A model generated the notes under the pieces. That model was not told where the DNA came from. It ran no database searches and worked only from the letters and a program-made list of their open reading frames with translations. A stretch of DNA of 64,000 nt, taken from the NCBI GenBank assembly GCA_029858505.1, contig JAOUEW010000005.1, positions 1-64,000 on the forward strand, in the 5' to 3' direction. Each line of letters begins with the position of its first letter. Position 1 is the stretch's first letter. The position numbers were made by a program, and so were the translations under genes. Shown piece by piece: positions 35,604 to 44,688 of the stretch. Origin of the DNA: Deltaproteobacteria bacterium. Its GTDB lineage: Bacteria > SAR324 > JACQKK01.

Positions 35604-35980
35604 AACAATCCCTCCACATGCCGAACAAGTTCCTTCACCTTTTCCAGCCAGAACAAACGATCTATTTCTATTTGTTGTTCATCGGCATTGTAACGAAACG
35701 CCACCGCATAATCGGTCAAATCGGCAAGCACAGCAAACCCATGGATATCCTGACTCTTAAGGACTTCCAACTCTTTCAAAAGCAAGTGAATGTCATGGGT
35801 TAAGGGATACTGTATGCCCAACAGGCTTAACCAAGCTTTCAACGTTTTTTCAACAGATTGCTGAGCGTGAAAACCAAAAATGGGAGCGGTGAATTTTTCC
35901 GGGTCCAGCATGTTTTCCATGGCCCGCAAGTCATCCCTCGCCAGAGAAAACATATGTCTGGCATGGTCCAGGTCGCTCAT
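35600..35980 (-). CDS. HEPN-domain protein of MNT/HEPN module
   Basis: This 126-aa all-helical protein (DLDHARHMFSLARDDLRAMENM, then HAQQSVEKTLKAWLSLLG) is the HEPN partner of the nucleotidyltransferase encoded immediately upstream. The ATG at 35980 overlaps that gene's stop. MNT/HEPN pairs are widespread toxin-antitoxin systems in which HEPN is the toxin and the MNT protein neutralises it by AMPylation. An RxxxxxH RNase motif is not obvious here, so activity is uncertain. The track's longer start at 36052 lies inside the partner gene. Confidence 0.85.
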   Translation of the reverse strand: MSDLDHARHMFSLARDDLRAMENMLDPEKFTAPIFGFHAQQSVEKTLKAWLSLLGIQYPLTHDIHLLLKELEVLKSQDIHGFAVLADLTDYAVAFRYNADEQQIEIDRLFWLEKVKELVRHVEGLF

Positions 35981-36315
35981 ACTGGGCGCTCGTACAGAAC
36001 AACACCTTCCCGCAGGGAACGCCCAATAACGTGATTGATGGAGTTCTTCCATCGCTCCACTTCGGCCATGGAAAAAACCAAGAGGTCAATGGGGACCTGA
36101 AAGTCCCACAAAGCTTTCCGTATATGAGACAATTCACCCTCCCGGCGACGTTCGCCACCAAAAGGTTCTCGTTCAATCACCAGAAAATCCACGTCAGAAT
36201 CCACGCGGAAATTCCCCTTGGCCCGGGAGCCGAACAGGAGAATTTTCTCCGGATCGGCGGCCCGGACAATGGCAGACACCATCCGGGTCATTGTATCTTG
36301 GGTGATCGGTTCCAT
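35977..36315 (-). CDS. MNT-type nucleotidyltransferase antitoxin
   Basis: This 112-aa minimal nucleotidyltransferase has LLFGSRAKGNFRVDSDVDFL, the GS...DxD catalytic signature of the pol-beta superfamily, and DFQVPIDLLVF supplying the third acidic residue. GAGGAAA precedes the ATG. Its stop overlaps the HEPN start (ATGA), the classic MNT-HEPN operon order. It likely modifies and silences the HEPN partner. The pair sits between unrelated metabolic genes as a small mobile-type module. Confidence 0.92.
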   Translation of the reverse strand: MEPITQDTMTRMVSAIVRAADPEKILLFGSRAKGNFRVDSDVDFLVIEREPFGGERRREGELSHIRKALWDFQVPIDLLVFSMAEVERWKNSINHVIGRSLREGVVLYERPV

Positions 36316-36402
36316 GGCGTTTCCTCATCAAAGGGGGAATATTCCCTTACGGTATATTCTTACCCCTTGAGGAGGGCGGGGGTCAACGGGAGAACGCAGG
36401 AA

Positions 36403-39282
36403 CTACTTCTTCTTCCGGTAATAGGCCTCTGGCACGGGGCGCAGGGGGCGGTTGAACCACAGGGGGCGGCGCAGCCCTTCCGGGTTGGCGGGGGGGCGGG
36501 TCTTGGCCAGCCACTCCTTAAAGTTGGCGAAGGAGCGGTTGGTATCCACGAAAATATCCCCGTAGTTTTCTCCGGGGGCTGGTTTTTCCAGCCTTACCCG
36601 CTGGTGCCAGCAGTGCATGCCGCTCCAGGGGTCTGGGTGAACGGCATGGGTGATGTTTTGATGCACCCCTCCATCGCGCCAGAAAATGCGGCTGGAGTCG
36701 GGGTCGGAACTTTTGAAGGGCTGCACCCCCGCCACGTGAGAGAGCTTCCATTGGCCCGGAGCGCTTTCTTGAATGCGCACGGTGTTGGCCGCCCAAGAGT
36801 TGGCCTGGGGACCGTTTTCCAGTTTCCAGCGCCCAATGTGATGAGAACAAGCCACCACCCCCGGCTTCACCGATTCAGAGACCCACACTTTGTCGATAAA
36901 CCAGCCGATGTCGGTCACCACCTTCAGCAGGCTGCCGGTGACCAGACCCATTTTTTCGGCATCGCTGGTGTGCATCCAGATGGGGTTCTTGTGGGCAATT
37001 TCCACCAGCCACTTGGCGTTGCCCGAACGGCTGTGGATCAGCACCGGCAGCCGGAAGTTTGGCACCAGGGCGTATTCGTTTTTCGAGGCATCCAGGTTGT
37101 CTGGATGAACATGGCTTTTGATGTAGCCCGGCAGGGTGTGCTCTGGCCAGCCCCATTCGGCCATGGTGGCGGAGTATATTTCTTGGCGGCGGGAAGGGGT
37201 GGGAAAGCCCGTCACGGCCTTGCCGTTCACCATCAGGCCCACTGGCGCGCCGTCTTTGGTAATCAGGCCCGTTTTGGGGTTGGTTTGGATGCCCGCCAGG
37301 GTTTTGTCGTCCAGGGGGTCCAGGTGCTTCAGGTAGGCTTCTTTCACCACCTCGAAGGCCCCATATTCTTTCATGTAACCCAGTTCCGTCAGGCCCTGGG
37401 CCTTGGCGGCGGCGGTGAGCCCCGGCACCCGCTCGAAGGTATATTGATAGTAATCGTCCACCGTCATCCGCTCTCCCTTGCGGTAGGGAGACTCGAAGAA
37501 CGGCTTGATGCCCAAGGCACCGTCCGGGTCCATGCGCCACGACAACTCCATCCAGAACTCATCTTCTTCCCACACTTCGCCGGGGTTGGCCTGCCAGGTA
37601 AATTCCACCGGCTGGCCGTTTTCTTCCATGTAGCGGCGCAGCACCGGCTGGCGGAAGGCCACCCAGGTGCCGGAGTGGGTTTCGTAAGAGTTAATGTCGT
37701 GCCGCTCAGAGGCATGGCCCATGGGCAGCACATAGTCGGCAAAGTAGGCCGTCTCGTTCCAGGTGGGAGACAGGTGCACATGGCAGCCCACCATGTTTTC
37801 ATCCCGCAGCACTTCAATCCACGAGAACCCATCGGGATAGGTCCACACCGGGTTGAACACCCGGGTGAAGTAGGTATCTAGTTTGCCCCGGCCGTCCTTC
37901 AACAGGTGAGGGAGAATCTCGCTCATCTCGTAGTGGGTCAGGGGGTATTCCCAGGGCCATTGCAGCTCGTTCCAGTTTTTGGGCGCCGGGGGGTTGCCGT
38001 GGGGCAGGTGGGGCTTGTATTTGCTCCAGGCGCTGGGGCTGGTGCCCCCAAAGGTCCCCACCGAGCCGGTGAGCACGTGCAAAAAGTGCAGGGTGCGGGC
38101 CACCTGCCAGCCCCCCAGGGCGCCGGCCCCGGGGCCGCGCCAGTTGTGGGCGGCAAAGCGGCTGCCAGCCTGGGCAATCTGCCGGGCCACCTTCACGATC
38201 TGCTCGGCGGAAATGCCCGCTTCTTTGGCCGCGAATTCTGGGGTGAAGTCTTTGTATTCTTCAATCAACGCCGCCACAAAGTCGGTGAAGGCGGCGGGTT
38301 TGCCTGGGTGGCGGGCGGCCATGTATTCCGGCCAGTTCACCCAGGTTTCCAAAAATTCCCGGTTAAACGTGCCCTCTTGCAGAATAATTCGGGCCATGGC
38401 CAGCAGCACCGCCGGTTCCGACCCCGGATAGGTGGGCATCCATTCATCGGCCATGGAAGCCGTGTTCGACAGCCGGGGGTCCATCACGGCCAAGCCCGCG
38501 CCGTCCATCATGCCTTCCACAATGCGCTGGGCGTGGGGGTTGAAAAAGTGGCCGGTCTCCAGGTGAGAGGAGATGAGCAGGATAAACTTGGCGTTGGCAA
38601 AGTCGGGCGAGGGGCGGTCGTAACCTTGCCACAGGGCAAACCCCAGGCGGGCCCCGGCGGAACAAATGTTGGTGTGGCTGTTGTGACCGTCTACCCCCCA
38701 GGCTTTCAGCACCCGTTCCATGTAACCCTCGTGGCCAGGGCGGCCCACGTGATACACCACCTCGTCTCGGCGGTTTTCATGCAGGGCTTTTCGCACCCGC
38801 TGAGCAATTTCGTTCAGGGCCTGGTCCCAAGAAATCCGCTCCCACCCTCCGCCGCCGCGGGGGCCCTTGCGCTTCAGGGGGTAGAGAATGCGTTCCGGGT
38901 CGGTGATCTGGTTGATGGTGGCGGGGCCTTTGGCGCAGTTCCGCCCCCGGGAAGCCGGGTGGAAGGGGTTGCCCTCGAAGCGTTTCACCTGGCCGTTCTC
39001 TTTGTCGATATAGGCCACCAGCCCGCAGGCCGACTCGCAGTTGAAACAGGTGGTGGGAATCAAATGGTAGCGGTTCTTCGCCCGGCGGGGCCAGGCGGCG
39101 GCATCGTTCTCTTCCCAGTTTTTCCACTGGTCTTTGGGGGGGAATTTTTCCAGGGGCGTGGTGGTCATCTCCTGGGGGCCCGGCTCAATGGCGGGGATCA
39201 GCCGCAGGGCCTCGGCGGTTTTTTCGATGAAGGATTTTCCGCCCAACGGTTTGCCGCGTTTCATTCCCTGTTTGCCTGCCAT
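36403..39282 (-). CDS. Molybdopterin oxidoreductase catalytic subunit (SoeA-like)
   Basis: This 959-aa DMSO-reductase-superfamily subunit binds an N-terminal [4Fe-4S] cluster (CFNCESACG, then NCAKG) and bis-MGD. The likely Mo-ligand cysteine is in HTNICSAGARLG. No twin-arginine signal is visible, so it should face the cytoplasm. That, the length and the fused FeS-NrfD partner encoded upstream fit sulfite:quinone oxidoreductase SoeA better than periplasmic Psr/Phs/Arr enzymes, but the substrate is inferred only. I start at the ATG at 39282 (GGAG upstream) rather than 39342. The 616- and 629-aa antisense ORFs are shadows. Confidence 0.85.
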   Translation of the reverse strand: MAGKQGMKRGKPLGGKSFIEKTAEALRLIPAIEPGPQEMTTTPLEKFPPKDQWKNWEENDAAAWPRRAKNRYHLIPTTCFNCESACGLVAYIDKENGQVKRFEGNPFHPASRGRNCAKGPATINQITDPERILYPLKRKGPRGGGGWERISWDQALNEIAQRVRKALHENRRDEVVYHVGRPGHEGYMERVLKAWGVDGHNSHTNICSAGARLGFALWQGYDRPSPDFANAKFILLISSHLETGHFFNPHAQRIVEGMMDGAGLAVMDPRLSNTASMADEWMPTYPGSEPAVLLAMARIILQEGTFNREFLETWVNWPEYMAARHPGKPAAFTDFVAALIEEYKDFTPEFAAKEAGISAEQIVKVARQIAQAGSRFAAHNWRGPGAGALGGWQVARTLHFLHVLTGSVGTFGGTSPSAWSKYKPHLPHGNPPAPKNWNELQWPWEYPLTHYEMSEILPHLLKDGRGKLDTYFTRVFNPVWTYPDGFSWIEVLRDENMVGCHVHLSPTWNETAYFADYVLPMGHASERHDINSYETHSGTWVAFRQPVLRRYMEENGQPVEFTWQANPGEVWEEDEFWMELSWRMDPDGALGIKPFFESPYRKGERMTVDDYYQYTFERVPGLTAAAKAQGLTELGYMKEYGAFEVVKEAYLKHLDPLDDKTLAGIQTNPKTGLITKDGAPVGLMVNGKAVTGFPTPSRRQEIYSATMAEWGWPEHTLPGYIKSHVHPDNLDASKNEYALVPNFRLPVLIHSRSGNAKWLVEIAHKNPIWMHTSDAEKMGLVTGSLLKVVTDIGWFIDKVWVSESVKPGVVACSHHIGRWKLENGPQANSWAANTVRIQESAPGQWKLSHVAGVQPFKSSDPDSSRIFWRDGGVHQNITHAVHPDPWSGMHCWHQRVRLEKPAPGENYGDIFVDTNRSFANFKEWLAKTRPPANPEGLRRPLWFNRPLRPVPEAYYRKKK

Positions 39283-39435
39283 GGTCGCTCCATTGATGAA
39301 ACTGATTCTGGAAATGGTTCTGCCGAACTCTGGCCCAATCACCCCTTTTCGAGCATTCCCGATTTCCCCGATTTTCCCTCTTCGCTCTTTTCTCCCTGCT
39401 TTCTTTCTGCTTTCTCTCTGTTTTCTCTCTGTGAG

Positions 39436-41034
39436 CTACCGCAGGGGAATCAACTGGGGCGCCCGCACCCAGATGTGCTCCGTCACCAGCCCAAAGAACA
39501 GCACCAACGCCGCCGCGGGAACCACCAGCCGCCCGTCGGCGGCCTGGGTAAGCAGCAACAGCGGGGCCACGTTCCCCAGGGTCACCATGCTCCAGAAGTG
39601 AAACGCCAGGGGCCCCCGGGTAATGAGGTGGGCCGTCAGGGCCGCGTCGTGAGAATGATGGGTGAGGTTGAATTCCATAGCCAGCAGCAGCAAGTGCGCC
39701 GCCAGCAGCACCTCCAGGGCAATGACCGCGGGCCACAGCACCCCCATCCCCGCGGCCAAGCCGTACAGCAGCAGGGCCCCGCCGCCCATCATTAAGCTTT
39801 GCACCAGCATGTGCACGGGCAGCAGGGGGCTTTGCCAAAAGTCGCGGCCCTTGGCCTGGGCCAGCAAAAACCCGGTGTAAATGGCCGCCATCAGAGCCGC
39901 CGCGGCCAGCAGGCCATACAGCCACCCCGTGCCCCCCGGCAAGGGCAGGTCGAACACCCGCACCGCCAGCCACAGGGTCAGCAGCCCCCCGGTGGCCTGC
40001 AGAATATACCCCCCCCGCACCAGCCAGCTGTTCCACTGGGGGCGCAGGATGACATACAGGAATCGGCTGGGGCGGTCCAGGTCTTTCACCAGCAGGCCGG
40101 TGGTGATCAGCAGAAAGGCCAGCGACACCGCCGCCAGTCCGGTTTCCAGCACCGGGGTGAGGGGCAGCCAGCCCAGCACGTTCAGCAGCAGGGGCAGCAT
40201 CACCAACCCGGTGGAAATGCCCTTGGTCCACAAATAACCAGAGACCTCCCACCCCCACAGCACCCCCTTGGAGGGTGGATCGTAGGAGCGAGACAGCCGG
40301 GGGCCCGCCCCCTGGCGGGCGGTGGCCTGGTGGGCTTCTTCGCCCTTGGGGCCCAGCAGCCCCAACTGGCGCTCGGGGTGTTTGGTGGCGGCCCGCTGGG
40401 CGGCGTAACGCGCGAAGTGACCCACCCCCTGGGCTTGGTCGGACCACAGATAGTTGGTGTGGGGGGGGGCCTCGGTGGGGGTGTGGGCCGCCTCGTCACC
40501 CTCGATGTAAAACAGCTTGGGCCCGGTGGATTTCTCCGGCTTGCGCACGGTGGAGGGATGGCGGCTGATGAGCCGAGAAATGGCGCTGGCGGGGTTGTCT
40601 AAGTCGCCCGACACAATGGCCTGCTCGGGGCACACAATCACGCAGGCTGGCTCCATGCCGCCGTCAATCCGGTGCGCGCAAAAGTTGCACTTGGCCGAGG
40701 TGTGGGTGTTGGGGTCGATATACAGGGCGTCGTAGGGGCAGGCCTGCATGCAGCTTTTGCAGCCAATGCACCGCTGGTTGTCGAAATCCACAATGCCATC
40801 GGGGCGGATGTAGAGAGACCGCACCGGGCAAATGGTAACGCAGGGAGGATTTTCGCAGTGGTTGCAGCGGGTAACGGTGAACAGGCGGCGGGTATCGGGG
40901 TAGCTGCCCTTTTCGATGTACTTCACCCAGGTGCGGTTCACCCCAATGGGCACATCGTGCTCAGACTTGCAGGCGGTGGTGCAGGCGTGGCAGCCAATGC
41001 ACTTACGGTTGTCTATGGCGAAGCCGAGATTCAT
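39436..41034 (-). CDS. Fused 4x[4Fe-4S] ferredoxin and NrfD-type membrane subunit (SoeBC-like)
   Basis: This 532-aa fusion has residues 1-170 as an electron-transfer subunit with four cysteine groups (CIGCHACTTAC, CNHCENPPCVTIC, CIGCKSCMQAC, CNFC...CVIVC). A 90-residue linker follows, and residues 260-530 form an eight-TM NrfD/PsrC-type quinone-reactive domain (GWEVSGYLWTKGISTGLVML). In most systems these are separate B and C proteins. It lies upstream of the catalytic subunit in the same direction with a 153-bp gap, so together they form a complete membrane-bound complex passing electrons from molybdenum to quinone. Confidence 0.9.
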   Translation of the reverse strand: MNLGFAIDNRKCIGCHACTTACKSEHDVPIGVNRTWVKYIEKGSYPDTRRLFTVTRCNHCENPPCVTICPVRSLYIRPDGIVDFDNQRCIGCKSCMQACPYDALYIDPNTHTSAKCNFCAHRIDGGMEPACVIVCPEQAIVSGDLDNPASAISRLISRHPSTVRKPEKSTGPKLFYIEGDEAAHTPTEAPPHTNYLWSDQAQGVGHFARYAAQRAATKHPERQLGLLGPKGEEAHQATARQGAGPRLSRSYDPPSKGVLWGWEVSGYLWTKGISTGLVMLPLLLNVLGWLPLTPVLETGLAAVSLAFLLITTGLLVKDLDRPSRFLYVILRPQWNSWLVRGGYILQATGGLLTLWLAVRVFDLPLPGGTGWLYGLLAAAALMAAIYTGFLLAQAKGRDFWQSPLLPVHMLVQSLMMGGGALLLYGLAAGMGVLWPAVIALEVLLAAHLLLLAMEFNLTHHSHDAALTAHLITRGPLAFHFWSMVTLGNVAPLLLLTQAADGRLVVPAAALVLFFGLVTEHIWVRAPQLIPLR

Positions 41035-41083
41035 GAGGATAGCGCCGGGCGGAAAGGTGCGCGCAGACCTTGGGCACGAGATG

Positions 41084-41098
41084 CGTGACTATCTCACA
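41084..41098. promoter_or_regulatory. Possible FNR/CRP-like half-palindrome upstream of SoeBC-like gene
   Basis: On the minus strand TGTGA-GATAG-TCAC, with two further TGTGA elements within 30 nt upstream, lies about 50 nt before the ATG. Spacing is one base short of the CRP consensus, so this is only suggestive. Confidence 0.22.
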
Positions 41099-41230
41099 GA
41101 ATGTCACATCAGGTCGTCACAAAGGGCTTGCGCAGATGCACCGGCCTGGTTTCCCAGGCCGCCCCTCCCGCTCATGACTGGGTCATCTTCATGCGGATGG
41201 CGGGGGAAAGTCAAGAATGAAAATGGGCGG

Positions 41231-41860
41231 TTACATCTCGGCCAGCAAAAACCAATGGTAGGGCAGCACCCCGTGGGATTGCACGTGGCGGAACCCCGCC
41301 TGCACCATCATTTCGGCGGCTTGGCGCTCTGCAATGCGGATATCCAGCGGAGGGCCCTTAGGGGTGGGCTCTGTCCGCCAGTCGATCACCGCCAGCCGCC
41401 CGCCGGGGGCCAACACCCGCTGGGCTTCCTCCAGGGCGGCCTGGGGGTCGGCCAGCTCGTGAAACAGGTTGGCCATCAGCAGCACATCGGCCGAACCGTC
41501 AATCAGCGGCAGGCGCTCTCCCGCGGCCTGCAACACCGCCACGCCGGGGGCCTTCTCTGCCCGCACGGCCTGCTTCAGGTGGGGGATCATGGCCCCCTGA
41601 ATATCCAACGCCACCACCAGCCCGGGGGGAGCGTTCTCTCCGGGGCGATTTTCTTGTTCGGCCATGCGCCTGGAAAAGGGAATGGCATAAAAGCCTATGC
41701 CAGCCCCCACGTCCACCAGCACCCGAACCGGGCGGGCGTTGATGCGGGCCCAGATTTTATCCGGGGCCATAAAAGACCAACGCTCCGGGTCGCGGAGTTT
41801 GTCGAGTAACTTTGGATGGAAGAGGTGAGATTTTGACGGTTCTGTTGCGGATGAATTCAT
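41231..41860 (-). CDS. SAM-dependent methyltransferase, class I
   Basis: This 209-aa protein has the Methyltransf_11 motifs: VDVGAGIGFYAIPFSRRM (motif I), VVALDIQ (acidic loop), ADVLLMANLFHEL (motif IV) and LAPGGRLAVIDW (motif VI). The N-terminus HLFHPKLLDKLRDPERW resembles UbiE-like methyltransferases found near respiratory and metal-related genes, but the substrate is unknown. The start is ATG 41860; the track uses a TTG two codons upstream. It lies 197 bp upstream of the SoeBC-like gene on the same strand. Confidence 0.88.
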   Translation of the reverse strand: MNSSATEPSKSHLFHPKLLDKLRDPERWSFMAPDKIWARINARPVRVLVDVGAGIGFYAIPFSRRMAEQENRPGENAPPGLVVALDIQGAMIPHLKQAVRAEKAPGVAVLQAAGERLPLIDGSADVLLMANLFHELADPQAALEEAQRVLAPGGRLAVIDWRTEPTPKGPPLDIRIAERQAAEMMVQAGFRHVQSHGVLPYHWFLLAEM

Positions 41861-42318
41861 GCCCAAGCCCCGAAGAGTAAAACCCCCACTTTTTCTCCGG
41901 AAGTCCTGCCAACCTCCGGACGGATTTATCCTAGTGGTTTTTCAAGGAAGACACCATACACATTCTACGTTTTCTTCAAAAAAAAGATCTGCCCCATGGC
42001 CCATCATAAAAAGATCAACTCTCTTCAAGCCCCTGTTTTCAGGGATCTACAATCTTCATAAAAATAAAATAAAAAACACACAGACATGAGGGAGACGCAT
42101 GAAGCGGGTACAGGAAGCAGGAAGCAAGGAGAAATGAACAAGGCGTAGGGAGAGGGGAGTGAGGGAAGAAAGTAAAGAGTAGAAAATAGGATGTAAGAAT
42201 AAGAAGAATGAAAGAATCTCTGATTGGCAAAATAAGAAATTGGCCCACCACGCTGTAAACGGGCAAACCCCCTGATCATGCCATGGGGGCTGGGAATTTC
42301 GTGGGGAATGGAGAAAGC
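41861..42318. other. Gene-free stretch with purine-rich low complexity
   Basis: From about 42060 to 42235 the plus strand is almost entirely A and G (AAGGAAGCAGGAAGCAAGG-like). The short ORFs listed have no protein-like composition. I see no repeat-family copy or terminator in this part. Confidence 0.5.
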
Positions 42319-42353
42319 AAAATCCCCCTGACGGATCGTCCGCCAGGGGGATT
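42319..42353 (-). terminator. Rho-independent terminator-like hairpin
   Basis: AATCCCCCTG pairs perfectly with CAGGGGGATT around a 13-nt loop and is followed on the minus strand by TTTTGCTTTC. Confidence 0.6.
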
Positions 42354-42480
42354 CGTCCGACGCAGCCCGGTTCGATGGCTCCCTTCACTCAAGGCACTCA
42401 CGGCAGAGCTAGGTTGCTCGGGCCTGCGGTTTCGCGGTCCGCTCTCGCGCGGACTCTTCCAATTCGGTCGGGAGCCTTTC
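42319..42480 (-). ncRNA. Candidate pseudoknotted RNA ending in a terminator
   Basis: Read on the minus strand, GGCTCCC (42476-42470) pairs with GGGAGCC (42383-42377), GTCCGC...GCGGAC (42454-42437) forms a hairpin, and GCAGGCCCG (42427-42419) pairs with CGGGCTGC (42369-42362). The first and last helices cross, as in an H-type pseudoknot. A terminator-like hairpin follows at 42353-42321. It is not recognisable as RNase P, tmRNA, 6S or a known riboswitch. It could be a leader of the methyltransferase gene 460 nt downstream or a stand-alone RNA. Confidence 0.35.
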
Positions 42481-42720
42481 CGGTTTCGGCCCCACAGCCC
42501 ACGGCACAGTCAACTTCGGGCTACCTGCGACTTCTTGCTACCTGCAACTTCTTTCCACCAACTTCCTGCCCTACTATCTACGCCTTCCTACAACTTCCTA
42601 CTTCGCTGGCATCCGGGGCCCTCCGCCCGTCCGGCGGTGCTCCAGAGAACGCCCGACCGAATGATCACCCGCTCCACAAACCATTCCACCAGAACGGGTT
42701 CCTGCGGTTTGTCTACAACC

Positions 42721-42759
42721 CCCCGGAAGCCTCCCATCCCTTCCTCAAGGCTTCCGGGG
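42721..42759. repeat. 12-bp perfect hairpin
   Basis: CCCCGGAAGCCT (42721-42732) and AGGCTTCCGGGG (42748-42759) form a perfect stem with a 15-nt loop. On the plus strand T-rich TCCTTCTTCT follows. It may delimit the structured RNA region or serve as a weak terminator. Confidence 0.6.
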
Positions 42760-42934
42760 TCCTTCTTCTGCCCAACTCCCTCCAAGCCAATCCTTCCTAT
42801 GCTCTTCTCACCTTCATTATACAACCTTCCGCGAAAGAGGGGGTAGAAAATTCCAGCGGGGGGTTTGATTCAAAAACCTTCACCACACCCTCGCGTTCAA
42901 ATCATTCCCCTGGGTTGTTTACACTCCCTCCCAA

Positions 42935-43400
42935 CGGCACCCCTCCCCTGCCCTGCGGGCATCCCCTCCCCTTCGTGGAGGGGAAATAACTCGAAGCCGA
43001 AGGGTTATTTGCTTGCTTCCGTCCGGCTTCATTCACCAAACAGATTCTATTCTCCACTCTTCGGCCTAAGCCGTATTGTCCCTCTCCGACGGGGAGGGAC
43101 GGGCGGCGCAGCCGCCAGGGAGGGGTGCTTTAACGGATGAATCGAATCGCCAACAATACCCCTCCCCTGCCCTGCGGGCATCCCCTCCCCTTCGTGGAGG
43201 GGAAATAACTCGAAGCCGAAGGGTTATTTGCTTGCTTCCGTCCGGCTTCATTCACCAAACAGATTCTATTCTCCACTCTTCGGCCTAAGCCGTATTGTCC
43301 CTCTCCGATGGGGAGGGACAGGCGGCGCAAGCCGCCAGGGAGGGGTGCTTTAACGGATGAATCGAATCGCCGATGGATTCGAGTAACGGGAGGGGTGCTG
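42935..43400. repeat. Two tandem copies of dispersed palindromic repeat (219-bp period)
   Basis: CCCTCCCCTGCCCTGCGGGC at 42941 recurs at 43160, giving an exact 219-bp period. Each copy carries the TTCGTGGAGGGGAAATAAC hairpin arm, the CAAACAGATTCTATTCTCCA block and the GGCGGC/GCCGCC stem ending GGGAGGGGTGC. Orientation is opposite to the array at 29.2 kb. ORFs predicted inside are repeat-derived. Confidence 0.88.
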
Positions 43401-43444
43401 TTCGGGGAACAGATCGAAGCCAGCGGGTGATACGCTTGCTTCCT

Positions 43445-44662
43445 TTATTTTTTCCCCCCAGCCATGTGGACGGAAAGCAAAAGCACCAAGGCCAGGGCCC
43501 CCACCCCGGCCGACATCAGGAACGCCGTTTGGTACCCCCAGCCCTGCCACACTGCCCCAAACAACACGCTGGCGGGCAGGGTGGCCAGCCCCAACACCCC
43601 GTGATAGAAGCCAAAGGCGGTGCCCCGCAGCCCGGCTGGCACCATGTCGCTCACCCAGGCCCGCTGGGGGGCCTCGGTCAGACCGAACGACAACCCATAG
43701 GCCACAAAGGCCAAGGCTGGCAACCAGGGCCCCTGGCCCAGGGCAAACACCACGAATACACCCACGAACAGCCCCCACCCGGCCAGCACCAGGGGGCGGC
43801 GCCCCACCCGGTCCGACAGCGGCCCCAGCCGCCAGCCAGACAGACTGCGGACGGCGTTGTGGGCGGCCCACAGCCCCGCCACCCAGGCCATGGGCACCCC
43901 CAAGTTGCCCAGGTGCAGCAGCAGAAAGACCTCGCTGGCTTCGCCCAGGGTAAACAAAAACAACACCGCCAGAAATTTTCGGTAATCCGGCCCCAAGGTC
44001 CGCCACCCTTCCCTCCAGGTCACCGCCCGCCGCGGGGGAGTATTGGGGGCGGCGGTTTCCACGGGGATTTCTTTCACCCCCCACACCACCAGCGCCACCA
44101 CCAGCACCCCTGGCACCAGGGCCAGCAGAAACAAATGGGGCAGAGAGAACCCCAGGGCCAGCAGCCCCGCCGCCACCAGGGGCCCCAGCACCGCCCCCAG
44201 GTTATCCATGGCCCGGTGAAAGCCAAAGGCGGCCCCCCAATGCCGGGAGGGAATGAGATCGGAAATGAGGGCGTCTCGGGGAGAGGCCCGCATGCCCTTC
44301 CCCAGCCGGTCGCCAAAACGCAGCACCAGCGCCATGGGCCAGCTGCCCGCCAGGCCGATAAACGGCTTGCACAGGCTGGACAGGGTATAGCCCGCCACCA
44401 TGAAGGGTTTGCGGCGGCCCGTCCGGTCGGAGAATATCCCCGAGGCCACCTTGAGCAGGCTAGACACCGAATCGGCCAAGCCTTCGATCAGCCCCAAAGA
44501 CAATGGCCCAGCCCCCAGGGCCGTGGTGAGAAACACCGGCAGCAGGGGGAAGATCATCTCGCTGGACAAGTCGGTAAACAGGCTGACCAAGCCAATGGCC
44601 ACGATGGAACGCCGGGCCAGCGGAGAAAGGTTCTGCCAGCCCTGCAGCGGAAGGAAGGACAT
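43445..44662 (-). CDS. MFS transporter
   Basis: This 405-aa protein has 12 predicted TM helices. The major-facilitator motif is repeated in both halves (GIFSDRTGRRKPFMVAGY; GPLSDRVGRRPLVLAGWG), as in drug/metabolite MFS_1 exporters. The substrate is unknown. I start at the ATG at 44662; the track's extra 81 residues overlap nuoI in another frame. It begins 27 nt after nuoI, so it may be transcribed with the nuo genes, in the place where nuoJ would normally be. Confidence 0.9.
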   Translation of the reverse strand: MSFLPLQGWQNLSPLARRSIVAIGLVSLFTDLSSEMIFPLLPVFLTTALGAGPLSLGLIEGLADSVSSLLKVASGIFSDRTGRRKPFMVAGYTLSSLCKPFIGLAGSWPMALVLRFGDRLGKGMRASPRDALISDLIPSRHWGAAFGFHRAMDNLGAVLGPLVAAGLLALGFSLPHLFLLALVPGVLVVALVVWGVKEIPVETAAPNTPPRRAVTWREGWRTLGPDYRKFLAVLFLFTLGEASEVFLLLHLGNLGVPMAWVAGLWAAHNAVRSLSGWRLGPLSDRVGRRPLVLAGWGLFVGVFVVFALGQGPWLPALAFVAYGLSFGLTEAPQRAWVSDMVPAGLRGTAFGFYHGVLGLATLPASVLFGAVWQGWGYQTAFLMSAGVGALALVLLLSVHMAGGKK

Positions 44663-44688
44663 GCGAAGCGAAAGTAGAGGGAACCCGC

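Noticed and set aside
36031-39795. Long plus-strand ORFs of 616 and 629 aa opposite the molybdoenzyme gene
   Set aside because: They are His/Gly/Pro-rich, without motifs, and mirror a clear oxidoreductase on the other strand. This is a common artefact in GC-rich DNA.
42283-42989. Overlapping ORFs of 187 and 204 aa
   Set aside because: No protein-like motifs, Ser/Pro-rich, and they cover palindromes and a terminator-like stem; non-coding is more likely.
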